From an uncultured Eubacteriales bacterium (GTDB lineage Bacteria; Bacillota; Clostridia; Christensenellales; CAG-917), in NCBI GenBank assembly GCA_900322215.1, contig ONYW01000012.1:1-32716 (forward strand): 32,716 nt of DNA, in the 5' to 3' direction. Each line of letters starts with the position of its first letter. The stretch's first letter is position 1. Under the pieces are notes generated by a model. It saw nothing but the letters and a program-made list of their open reading frames with translations. It searched no databases and had not been told where the DNA came from. Of the stretch, positions 16,148-24,079 are shown piece after piece. Both the position numbers and the translations under genes were made by a program.

Positions 16148-16155
16148 AACCGATT

Positions 16156-17109
16156 ATGCTCCAAGTTTACAAGAAAATAAACAAGTCGGTCATGGAAGTA
16201 GATCAGGAACTCATAGTTCCCGGCTACGATTTTAGCGATCAATGGATTCACATGTCCAACCCGACGGACAAGGAGATCGAACTCATTTCAAAAGAGTTGA
16301 ACGTCCCCGAAGATATGATAAAAGCCGCCCTCGACTCCGAAGAGCGCGCGCATATCGACAAGGAAGACGGCGTTATTTGCGCCATCACCGACATCCCGAT
16401 CACGGAAGACGACGACGAAAAATACTCCTATTCCACTCTCCCGTTCGGCTGTATCATGACGGAAACCTGCGTCATCACGGTTTGCCTCAACGAGACGTCT
16501 ATCATCTACGACCTCATGGCGGGCAGATACGTCAAGGATTTCAACATCCACAAGCGCACGAGATTTTTCTTGCAACTCGAATACGTAATCGCAAAGAAAT
16601 ACCTCCAATATCTTAAACAAATCGACCGCGCAAGCCAGCGCGTTCAGGCGGAACTTGAAAAAGCCATGAAAAACGAGGGACTGAGCGAGATGCTCTCTCT
16701 TGAAAAAGCACTCGTCTACTTCTCCACCTCTTTGCGTGCGAACGGCGCGGTGCTTGACAAAGTTCCCCGACTTATCAAGTTCTTTGAAGAGGACGAGGAC
16801 CTTTGGGAAGACGTTCTCATCGAAAACAAACAGGCTATCGAGATGTCCAACATCTACCGCGACATTTTGAACGGCACGATGGACACCTATGCGTCGATAA
16901 TCTCCAACAACCTGAACGTCGTCATGAAGACGCTCACAGTGCTCACGCTTCTCGTCGACACCCCGGCTATGATCGGATCGATTTGGGGCATGAACACGGG
17001 CGTACCCTTCCAAGGCGAGTTGTGGGGATTTTGGATCGTCCTCGGCATAAACGCGGTCGTCCTCATCATCATGATCATTCTCCTTTGGAAGAAAAAACTC
17101 TTAAAGTGA
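16156..17109 (+). CDS. corA: CorA-family divalent metal ion transporter
   Basis: CorA proteins are homopentameric Mg2+ (or Co2+/Ni2+) channels of the plasma membrane. The 317 residues comprise a cytosolic alpha/beta domain and long stalk helices, then two C-terminal membrane helices (about 255-276 and 291-311). The invariant GMN motif is at 278-280, in the form GMNTGVP, and the C-terminus is Lys-rich as usual. The ATG at 16156 has a perfect AGGAGG 8 nt upstream. A TTG nine codons earlier would start within the leader and is rejected. The gene is monocistronic, with a candidate regulatory leader and terminators after it. The exact metal cannot be told from the sequence. Confidence 0.95.
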   Translation: MLQVYKKINKSVMEVDQELIVPGYDFSDQWIHMSNPTDKEIELISKELNVPEDMIKAALDSEERAHIDKEDGVICAITDIPITEDDDEKYSYSTLPFGCIMTETCVITVCLNETSIIYDLMAGRYVKDFNIHKRTRFFLQLEYVIAKKYLQYLKQIDRASQRVQAELEKAMKNEGLSEMLSLEKALVYFSTSLRANGAVLDKVPRLIKFFEEDEDLWEDVLIENKQAIEMSNIYRDILNGTMDTYASIISNNLNVVMKTLTVLTLLVDTPAMIGSIWGMNTGVPFQGELWGFWIVLGINAVVLIIMIILLWKKKLLK

Positions 17110-17170
17110 GTCTCGCGGATCTCGCGGGCGCAAGTGCTAAAAGCATTCGAGACCACACCTCGCTGTATCG

Positions 17171-17208
17171 CAATTTTCGGCACTCTAACCACTCAAAATT
17201 GATTTTTT
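17171..17208 (+). terminator. Possible corA terminator
   Basis: CAATTTT (17171-17177) pairs with AAAATTG (17195-17201), followed by ATTTTTT. The stem is AT-rich and the 17-nt loop is large, so it may be weak. A stronger terminator follows at 17228. Confidence 0.35.
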
Positions 17209-17227
17209 GAAGCGAATAACAAAAGCA

Positions 17228-17257
17228 AAAATCCCACGCTGATTTGCGTGGGATTTT
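17228..17257. terminator. Bidirectional terminator between corA and the acidic-protein gene
   Basis: AAAATCCCACGC (17228-17239) and GCGTGGGATTTT (17246-17257) form a perfect 12-bp stem around a 6-nt loop, with T runs on both strands. It lies between convergent genes. Confidence 0.88.
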
Positions 17258-17301
17258 ATATTGTTTGTGCAAAAATTTCGTTTTATTCTTTCACGACAAG
17301 A

Positions 17302-18144
17302 TTACTTTTTCATGAGTTCTTGCATGATCTTTGCAATACATTGCATGCAAATTTTCTTGTCTTCCGGGCTGTCCTTGAATTTGTTGTACGTTTGAACAAG
17401 CATGAGCGCGACTTTCATCTTCATATTTTTTGACATGCCTTGCGCTATCATATAGTCGATGAGGTGCGGGAGTTTTACAAGTCTTGCGGGACGCACGACT
17501 TCGTCGTCCTCTTCAGGACCTTCGACGACGTAAACGACTTCTTCGTCTTGTTCGGAAGCCTCTTCTTCCTGCTCTTCCGCCTCTTCCTGTTCCTCGGCTT
17601 CCTCGGATTCTTCAGTCTCTTCGCTCTGTTCTTCCTCAGTAGGCTCTTCTTCCGCGACTTCCTCCGCCTCAGGCTCTTGTTCAGCCTCTTCGGCAGGTTC
17701 TTCCGTCACGGGCTCTTGCTCTTCTTCGGCAGGGGCAGGAGCCTCTTCCTCTTTAGGCTCTTCTTGCGGCGCCTCTTCGGGAACTGTTTCCTTCGGTTCT
17801 TGCGCAGGCTCTTCTTCCGCCTTCGGTTCTTCCTCTTTTTGCTCCTCTGTCTTTGGCTCCTCGGGTTCTTCCTTCGGTTGTTCCGCCTCTGGCTCGTCCG
17901 CTTTTTGTTCTTCCGCTTTCGGCTCGTCCATAAGGTAGGCTTTCAATTCGTCGAGTTGAGCAGCCTCTTCTTCCGTCAACACTTCCGCCTCGACTTCTTC
18001 GTCATCGAGAACGAGTTCGCTCTCAAGGAAGTCGATGCCGTCGGGTTGTGCAGGCTCTTCTACGGGAACTTGTTGTTCTTTTGCTTGTTCTTGTGCTTGT
18101 TCCGCCGCTTGTTCCGCAGCAAGTTTTTTCTTTTTGCCAAACAT
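17302..18144 (-). CDS. Acidic low-complexity protein with a C-terminal helical domain shared with its neighbour
   Basis: I do not recognise this 280-residue protein. It has a short basic start (MFGKKKK), a Gln/Ala/Glu helix-like stretch, then a long Glu/Pro/Ala/Gln linker (about 75-200). A VVYVV motif precedes a compact helical domain at 218-280. That domain matches the C-terminus of the next gene's product at 34 of 60 positions by my count, including YM-x-AQ-x-MSK and an unbroken YNKFKDSPEDKKI. No signal peptide or membrane helix is present. AGAAGG lies 8 nt before the ATG. The two genes are adjacent and in the same direction, with 79 nt between them, suggesting duplication and perhaps co-transcription. 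The acidic linker is probably disordered. Function is unknown. Confidence 0.8.
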   Translation of the reverse strand: MFGKKKKLAAEQAAEQAQEQAKEQQVPVEEPAQPDGIDFLESELVLDDEEVEAEVLTEEEAAQLDELKAYLMDEPKAEEQKADEPEAEQPKEEPEEPKTEEQKEEEPKAEEEPAQEPKETVPEEAPQEEPKEEEAPAPAEEEQEPVTEEPAEEAEQEPEAEEVAEEEPTEEEQSEETEESEEAEEQEEAEEQEEEASEQDEEVVYVVEGPEEDDEVVRPARLVKLPHLIDYMIAQGMSKNMKMKVALMLVQTYNKFKDSPEDKKICMQCIAKIMQELMKK

Positions 18145-18190
18145 GATAATACCTTCTTTATATTTTCAATTATTATACGTTGTAAAAAGC

Positions 18191-18219
18191 GTTTTGCTCA
18201 CGGTATGCCGTGAGAAAAC
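18191..18219 (-). terminator. Hairpin between the two acidic-protein genes
   Basis: CTCACGG (18197-18203) pairs with CCGTGAG (18208-18214), extended by GTTTT and AAAAC flanks across a one-base bulge. On the minus strand the following T-run is offset (CGCTTTTTAC), so it may be only a partial terminator or an mRNA-stability element. Confidence 0.4.
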
Positions 18220-18223
18220 AATG

Positions 18224-20524
18224 TTATTCTTGGTTGTCCTCGACGTCTTCCGTCGTCGCGTCATCGCTTGAGGAGTTCTCGTCCGCACTTTCGTCTTCGA
18301 CGTACTTCGGCTTGCTTTGCTCCTCTTGCAGGGAGAAGATAACCTTCTTCAAGCAGTCGACGATGATCTTCTTGTCCTCAGGGCTGTCCTTGAACTTGTT
18401 GTACACGCCGATGAGCAGTGTGGCAACCTGCATCTTGACCTTTTTGGACATGTTTTGCGCGAGCATATAGTCAGTGAGGTTTGACAACTTGGAGAGTTTG
18501 GACGGTTGAACGTATTCTTCTTCCTCTTCCTCGTCATCAACGACGTAGACGACCGTCTCATCGTCTTCGGCGTCTTCGGCGCTTTCTTCGTCCTCGGCGT
18601 CTTCGACGCTTTCTTCGTCCTCGGATTCTTCTTCCGCGTCCTCTTCGGTTTCGTCTTCGGATGTCTCGGACTCTTCCTCTATCCCCTCGCCTTCTTCTTG
18701 CTCTTCAACGGGAGTTTCTTCCTGCGATTCTTCAAGTTGTTCCTCGGCAGGTTCTTCGGCGGCAGGTTCTTCGGTCGTTTCTTCCTCCGACGGTTGTTCT
18801 TCCGTCGGTTGTTCTTCAGCAGGCTCGTCGTTCACTTCTTCGGCGGATTCTTCAACTTCTTGCGGTTCGTCTTGACTTTCTTCCTCTTGAGGCTCTTCTT
18901 GGGCCTCCTCTTCGGGAGCAGGCTCCTCTTGTTCCTCTTGAGGTTCTTCTTGTTCTTCCTGCTCTTGAACGGGTTCTTCCTCCGCTTGTTGAGGTTCTTC
19001 CTCTTGCGTTTCCTCGGTAGGTTGTTCTACCGGCTGTTCTTCTTGAACGTCTTCAACCGTTTCTTCGACGGGTTGTTCTTGCACGGCAGGCGCTTCTTCC
19101 GCTGTAGGCTCTTCGACAGGCTTTTCCTCGGCGGGTTCTAAATCCTTGCCGAGCGCATGAGCATAGCAATAGTCGAGAATGCCTTTGAGTTCTTCTTCCG
19201 AATAACTGTTGTCAAGCGGCAAACTGTACCAGGTGTCTTTTGATTTCGGGAAAGCGCTGAGATTGACGTTCTCGTGATTTTGTTTCAAGTTGTCTTCGAG
19301 CACGCTGTCCGCGTTCACAAGAAGGAGTGACGCGCCGTCGATGTCGTAGGCGTATGCAAAACACTTTCTGTTTGCGCCGTCAAGCGCAAAGTACGTATCG
19401 GCAAGCGGAAGCCCTGTGGAGGTCTTGTTTTCACGCTCGTTGACTTCGACTCCCTCGCCGTATTTTTCTTTCAAATAATCGCCGAAGAACTTTTTGCCGA
19501 CGAGAGCGTTGCCCGCTTTCTTTGCGGCGGCAAGACTCTCTTTGAGAGCGACAGGCTCTTTCTTTTCGGGTTCTTGCTCTGCTTGCTCCTCCGCCTGCTC
19601 TTCTTGGACGTCTTCTTCGGGTTCTTCGATTTGTTCCGCTTGCTCTACCGCGGGTTCTTCCGCCTCGGGTGCTTGTACGGGCTGTGCCATAGCGTAGACA
19701 GGCTCGGGCTCCCTTTCCTCGACTGCCTTGACAGCCTCTTCCGCTTCACCCGCGATGCGCTTGTTTTCAAGTTCTTCAATGAGGTCTTCGATAGGAGTCG
19801 GTTCTTGATCTTTCTCCTCTATCTCGATCTCTTTTGCTGTGTTACGCGCGATGATTTCGTCGACGATAGCCGCAAGGTCGGAAAGCGGAGAGGAATCCGT
19901 TGAGAAGTTCTTTTCCACTTGGAAATTGACCTTTGCGTCAAGTTCGTCCTGCATATCGTAGAAGGTGTCGCGAGTCGTCTTGATTTGCTTCCTGTTTGCA
20001 AAGACAAGCACGAGATAGATAGCGGCGGAGAGCAAAAGCCCTGCGCAGTGAATGACGCTCATCTCCGTTGCGGAAAGAGTGCCGAAACCCCAAAACGCGA
20101 AAATCGCGACAAGGATAAGAGCGATACCGATAAAGAGATTTGCCCTTACGTCCTTGACCTTTTTCACTTCTCTTTCATAGACGTTCTTTTCGCTGACGAG
20201 GTCGCTCGGAAAACCGAAGCGAACGCCGAGATACTCAACCCAACTGTCTCTAAGAGGCGCGGGTGCCTTTTGCGAGAAACACTCGGCGGTAAAGTCTCCG
20301 ACGTTGTCGTCGTCGATCGAGTCTACGTTTGAGAGGTATTTGATGATCTTTTTGCAGGCGGCTTTAAGCTTGAAAGCCTTAGAGCCGAAGAAGGTCAGTC
20401 CGACGATAAGCCCTGTCCCTGCAATAACTGCGAGGACAACGATAAAATAAGCCTTCAAATCAATTTGCGGCAATTTAGACGATAAATTGGCGAGCCAGGT
20501 AAAGACTTTGGAAAAAAATTCCAC
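18224..20524 (-). CDS. Three-helix membrane protein with a YjbR-like domain, acidic linkers and the shared C-terminal domain
   Basis: The 766-residue product has membrane segments near 26-46, 128-148 and 154-176, then an acidic region. A folded domain at about 343-458 follows. Its pattern (TYFALDG...KCFAYAY, LLLVNADS, K-x-x-W-x-x-LPLD, SEEELKGILDYCY) fits the MmcQ/YjbR (DUF419) fold; I infer this from the pattern alone. A very Glu-rich linker of about 200 residues leads to VVYVV and the helical domain (about 673-732) shared with the preceding paralogue, then an acidic tail. The start is the GTG at 20524, with GGAGG 5 nt upstream; the TTG four codons earlier overlaps that ribosome site and is rejected. 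No catalytic motif is evident. Function is unknown; a membrane scaffold role is speculation. Confidence 0.8.
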   Translation of the reverse strand: MEFFSKVFTWLANLSSKLPQIDLKAYFIVVLAVIAGTGLIVGLTFFGSKAFKLKAACKKIIKYLSNVDSIDDDNVGDFTAECFSQKAPAPLRDSWVEYLGVRFGFPSDLVSEKNVYEREVKKVKDVRANLFIGIALILVAIFAFWGFGTLSATEMSVIHCAGLLLSAAIYLVLVFANRKQIKTTRDTFYDMQDELDAKVNFQVEKNFSTDSSPLSDLAAIVDEIIARNTAKEIEIEEKDQEPTPIEDLIEELENKRIAGEAEEAVKAVEEREPEPVYAMAQPVQAPEAEEPAVEQAEQIEEPEEDVQEEQAEEQAEQEPEKKEPVALKESLAAAKKAGNALVGKKFFGDYLKEKYGEGVEVNERENKTSTGLPLADTYFALDGANRKCFAYAYDIDGASLLLVNADSVLEDNLKQNHENVNLSAFPKSKDTWYSLPLDNSYSEEELKGILDYCYAHALGKDLEPAEEKPVEEPTAEEAPAVQEQPVEETVEDVQEEQPVEQPTEETQEEEPQQAEEEPVQEQEEQEEPQEEQEEPAPEEEAQEEPQEEESQDEPQEVEESAEEVNDEPAEEQPTEEQPSEEETTEEPAAEEPAEEQLEESQEETPVEEQEEGEGIEEESETSEDETEEDAEEESEDEESVEDAEDEESAEDAEDDETVVYVVDDEEEEEEYVQPSKLSKLSNLTDYMLAQNMSKKVKMQVATLLIGVYNKFKDSPEDKKIIVDCLKKVIFSLQEEQSKPKYVEDESADENSSSDDATTEDVEDNQE

Positions 20525-20614
20525 GATGTCCTCCAAAAAACATACTTCTAAATAATTATAAAGTCTTTGCGCGAAAATTGCAATAGTTATTTAATTAATT
20601 TTATTAAAAATAAT

Positions 20615-20658
20615 AATAAAACAAAAATATAGGTGCGCCGAGAAAATCCGACGCACCT
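20615..20658 (-). terminator. Terminator of addA
   Basis: AGGTGCG (20631-20637) pairs with CGCACCT (20652-20658). On the minus strand the stem is followed by ATATTTTTGTTTTATTATT. It lies 22 nt beyond the addA stop codon. Confidence 0.75.
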
Positions 20659-20680
20659 GCTACTTGAAAAAAATTGCAAG

Positions 20681-23600
20681 TCAAACTTTGAATTCTTTGA
20701 TATTTCCTGTCTTGAACGAATAGAGCAAAATACTATCTATTTTGACATTATCGGCACTTTCTACCGCCATTTTGTACAGTTTAAGTTGCTTTTCGTACTT
20801 TTTGAGCGATTCTTCGTCTTTTAGATTCGAGTTTTTGAAATCGACTATAATCTTTTTTTCACCGCAAATATAGAGGTCTATAACTCCTTGAACGAGCACC
20901 TTCTCGTCCGTGTCGAAATCGTCCGACACTTCGCGGGCGGGCTTGTACATCATAAACGATTTTTCTCTGAAACACTTGCCCGCTTTCTCCGCCTCGTAGG
21001 CTTTTCGGATTATTTCGCTTGCAAGACAGGTCGCTATCTTCTTCTCAAAATTCTCGCCGTCGACGGCTCTCGCCTCTTCGACTTCCTGCTCCGTGAGATA
21101 CTTTTCTTGCACAAGCCTCGCTATCTCATTTTTCACGCCGTCCGTGCCACATGCGGAGAAGTCGATGTATTGCATAACCTTGTGATATATCGTTCCGATG
21201 TTTTTGAAGTCGCCTTCGGCATAGGCGGACACCGTTTGTTCGTCAAGGCTGTCAAGTGCGGAAACGCTGTATTTGATTGCAAGTTTCGTCTCCTTTGCGT
21301 GCGGATATTCAAACGCCTGCGCCATTTCTATCTCCGCTTTCAGCGTCTTGTTTGCGGGTGGGAAAACGTAGGACTGTTTTTTGGTTTGCACGCCCTCGAA
21401 TTCCTCTCGTCCGTGCACCGTGAAGGCTATCTTGCCGCCGTCTGCGATGGAATCGCCGATAATATCAAGCATACTGCTCGGTGCGCTGATCCCTTTGACG
21501 ACGCCGAAAGTCTCGAGTTTTTTCTTGCTGACGGAAGACGTCGCATACATATAGCGTTTTGCTCTTGTCAGCGCGACGTAGAGGAGTCTCATCTCCTCGC
21601 CGAGCGTCTTTTTGTCATAGAGTTTTCTCGTTGCGAATTTGGATATAGTCTTGTCGCTCTTGATATTTTTGTCAAAGTCGAAGTCGTTCATGGCGATATA
21701 CCCTTTTCCGTCCACGATGAGGTCGCCCTTCACGTCGTTCAGGCTGAAATTCGCGTCAAGGTCGCACACGAACACGACTTCGTTTTCAAGCCCCTTGTAG
21801 CCGTGGAAGGTGGACAAATGCACCCTGTCGCTCTTCGTTCCCGCCGACTTCTTGGAAGTCGACTCGCCGTAGCCTTTCAAAAATTTGCCGAGTGACGCGT
21901 TGTCCTTGTCGGGGATTCCGCCGATAAACGCTTTGAGGCCGTGAACGTCCGCCTCTCGGTTTTTGCCGAGGTAGGCGTCGTATGAAAAGTCCGCGACTAT
22001 TCCGCTTGCGAGGTCTCTGACGTTTTTGAAACTCGCCTTTGTTCTATACCTTGCAAGGACGTCTTGCGTGGCTTTGATCTTTTGCGCCAAAGCGTCTTCT
22101 CCGCTCGCATAAATCAGCAATTTGTCATAGAACGTCGGAGCCTCCACGCCCGATATCGTCGCGAGTTCCTGCTCCGTGTATCCGCCGAAGAACGAGAGCA
22201 AAAAACCGACGAGCGGTATGTCCTGTCTCGGGTTGTCTATGACGCGGAGGAACTGAATGAGTTCGCGCTCGGGCTCGGCTTTCGACTTTTCAAAACCGCT
22301 GTCGTCGACGGGTATGCCCGCGTCTTTTAGGCGTGCGACGATTCTTTGCGCGTTCGTGGAGCGATTTCTTGTGATTATCGTCACGTCGCCGTAGCTTATA
22401 TATCCCTCGTCTTTCTTTGCGCGCCCGACCAGTTCGTGAATTTTGTTCGCAACGAATATGCCCTCGAGGTCTGCCGAGGCAAACGAAGTCTCCTTGCCCT
22501 CGTCGGCGGTTATGTCATACACGCCTGAGACCGCCTCTTTTGCGTCCGCTTCGCTGTAAAACAGGTGGAGTTCCGCAATACCGTCATCCTTTACGTCCGT
22601 CAAATCGAATCTCGCGTCTTCTTTGTAGTCCACGTCGGCGACGTCCTTTGTCATGGCAAAATCAAACACGGAGTTGACAAATTCAAGGATTTGTCTCGCG
22701 CTTCTGAAATTGCGATTGAAGCGTATAGCCGTGCCTTCACCCGCTTCGTATCTCGCCTGTCTTGCCGAAAAGTTGCCCGGATCGGCGAGGCGGAAAGCGT
22801 ATATGCTCTGCTTTGTGTCGCCGACCATAAAGCAGTTGCCGTCCACGAGTTTTGAGATTATATATTCCTGCGTCGGGTTGACGTCCTGATATTCGTCCAC
22901 AAACACCTGCTTGAACTTCCTGAGTTTTATGTCTTCGCGCGACAACAGTTCGACCGCGCCGTGTTGCAAATCCTCAAAAGCGAGCACGTTGTCCTCTCTT
23001 TTGAGACGGGCGAGTTCATCCGCAAAGCGGTTTGTGATTTCGATAAACTTGTCGATGAGCACTCGCGTGGAGTCGTGTGCGGTGCGCAAATCCTTTTCTT
23101 TGCCCGCAAACTCTTTCAGGTGCGCGATTTCCTCTTTCATATCGTCTATGCACGCCTTAGCTATCTGCGCATACGCGACAAAGATCTCGTCCCACTTTGT
23201 GGACTTGTTTGCCGTGACGTCGGCAAAAGTGGACGCCGCAAGACACATCTCGTCAAAGTCCGAAATCTCCGTCATCCTACCTGCAAGCGTATAGGCGTTC
23301 ACTATCTTGTCAAGGTATTTCGCATAGATAGGTTTTTCCCTTACGCCCGCGGTAAACACGTCGAGGCAAGGTTTCAAGCAGGCTTTTGCCCTGCCGAAGA
23401 AGTCGTGTTCCCAGTCGAGGATTATACGCAAAAATTTGCTGTGGTCATAGTCCGTATAGCATGCGCGTACGTTGTCGAAGAACACGCTTTTGTTCGGTTG
23501 AATGTCTATGACTTGGAAGAGCTTTATTATATTGTCTTTGAGATTGTCCTCTTTGCGCTTTTTTGAAAAGACTTCCACTATCTTTTCAAACGCCTCGTCG

Positions 23601-24079
23601 CCCTCTTTGTCGTATTCGTCAAAGACGTTGTCGAGCGCGGTCGCCATATATTCTTTGTGCGCGTCCTCGTCAAGCACTTCAAAAGTCGGCGAAATGCCGA
23701 GGTAGTTGAAATTCTCCTTTATAAGCGACTGACAATAGGCGTGGATCGTGCTGATGTGCGCAAACGAGAGTTCGTCAAGTTGCTTTTTGAGAATATTCTG
23801 CGCCTCGCCGTCAAGCGTGCAAGCAGCGGAATACAATGCCCTATGCAACTTTTCTCTGAGTTCGTCCGCCGCCGCGTTGTTGTAGACGAGGATGAGCATA
23901 TCCTTGACGTCGATTCCGTCAAAAATAAGTCGCAAAATGCGGTTTATCATTGTCGACGTCTTGCCGCTTCCCGCCGCCGCCGAAACGATGACCTCTCCGC
24001 CTGCGACGACTGCGTCCTTTTGGTCGTCCGTCAAAGTGTCAGGCAAATATACCGTTTTGATTTCTTCGCTATTCGTCAT
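20681..24079 (-). CDS. addA: ATP-dependent helicase/nuclease subunit A of AddAB
   Basis: AddA is the UvrD-like helicase and nuclease subunit of AddAB, the Gram-positive counterpart of RecBCD, which resects DNA ends for recombination. The 1132-residue length is typical. Walker A AAAGSGKTS centres on residues 35-42, Walker B is in QVFVDEYQDVNPTQE, and helicase motifs FHGYKG and LLYVALTRAK lie in the second half. The C-terminal RecB-type nuclease motif has QGVIDLYI followed by IIVDFKNS. The ATG at 24079 has GGAGG 7 nt upstream, and its first bases overlap the addB stop (ATGA), giving translational coupling. A terminator follows. Confidence 0.96.
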   Translation of the reverse strand: MTNSEEIKTVYLPDTLTDDQKDAVVAGGEVIVSAAAGSGKTSTMINRILRLIFDGIDVKDMLILVYNNAAADELREKLHRALYSAACTLDGEAQNILKKQLDELSFAHISTIHAYCQSLIKENFNYLGISPTFEVLDEDAHKEYMATALDNVFDEYDKEGDEAFEKIVEVFSKKRKEDNLKDNIIKLFQVIDIQPNKSVFFDNVRACYTDYDHSKFLRIILDWEHDFFGRAKACLKPCLDVFTAGVREKPIYAKYLDKIVNAYTLAGRMTEISDFDEMCLAASTFADVTANKSTKWDEIFVAYAQIAKACIDDMKEEIAHLKEFAGKEKDLRTAHDSTRVLIDKFIEITNRFADELARLKREDNVLAFEDLQHGAVELLSREDIKLRKFKQVFVDEYQDVNPTQEYIISKLVDGNCFMVGDTKQSIYAFRLADPGNFSARQARYEAGEGTAIRFNRNFRSARQILEFVNSVFDFAMTKDVADVDYKEDARFDLTDVKDDGIAELHLFYSEADAKEAVSGVYDITADEGKETSFASADLEGIFVANKIHELVGRAKKDEGYISYGDVTIITRNRSTNAQRIVARLKDAGIPVDDSGFEKSKAEPERELIQFLRVIDNPRQDIPLVGFLLSFFGGYTEQELATISGVEAPTFYDKLLIYASGEDALAQKIKATQDVLARYRTKASFKNVRDLASGIVADFSYDAYLGKNREADVHGLKAFIGGIPDKDNASLGKFLKGYGESTSKKSAGTKSDRVHLSTFHGYKGLENEVVFVCDLDANFSLNDVKGDLIVDGKGYIAMNDFDFDKNIKSDKTISKFATRKLYDKKTLGEEMRLLYVALTRAKRYMYATSSVSKKKLETFGVVKGISAPSSMLDIIGDSIADGGKIAFTVHGREEFEGVQTKKQSYVFPPANKTLKAEIEMAQAFEYPHAKETKLAIKYSVSALDSLDEQTVSAYAEGDFKNIGTIYHKVMQYIDFSACGTDGVKNEIARLVQEKYLTEQEVEEARAVDGENFEKKIATCLASEIIRKAYEAEKAGKCFREKSFMMYKPAREVSDDFDTDEKVLVQGVIDLYICGEKKIIVDFKNSNLKDEESLKKYEKQLKLYKMAVESADNVKIDSILLYSFKTGNIKEFKV

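Noticed and set aside
16046-16155. Classic M-box (ykoK) magnesium riboswitch
   Set aside because: The conserved opening and the three-helix junction sequences of that class are not visible, so I record only an unassigned structured leader.
17440-20332. Phe/Leu/Arg-rich plus-strand reading frames that look like membrane proteins
   Set aside because: They are the complement of Glu-rich linker codons in the two acidic proteins; their hydrophobicity is an artefact of GAA/GAG read as TTC/CTC.
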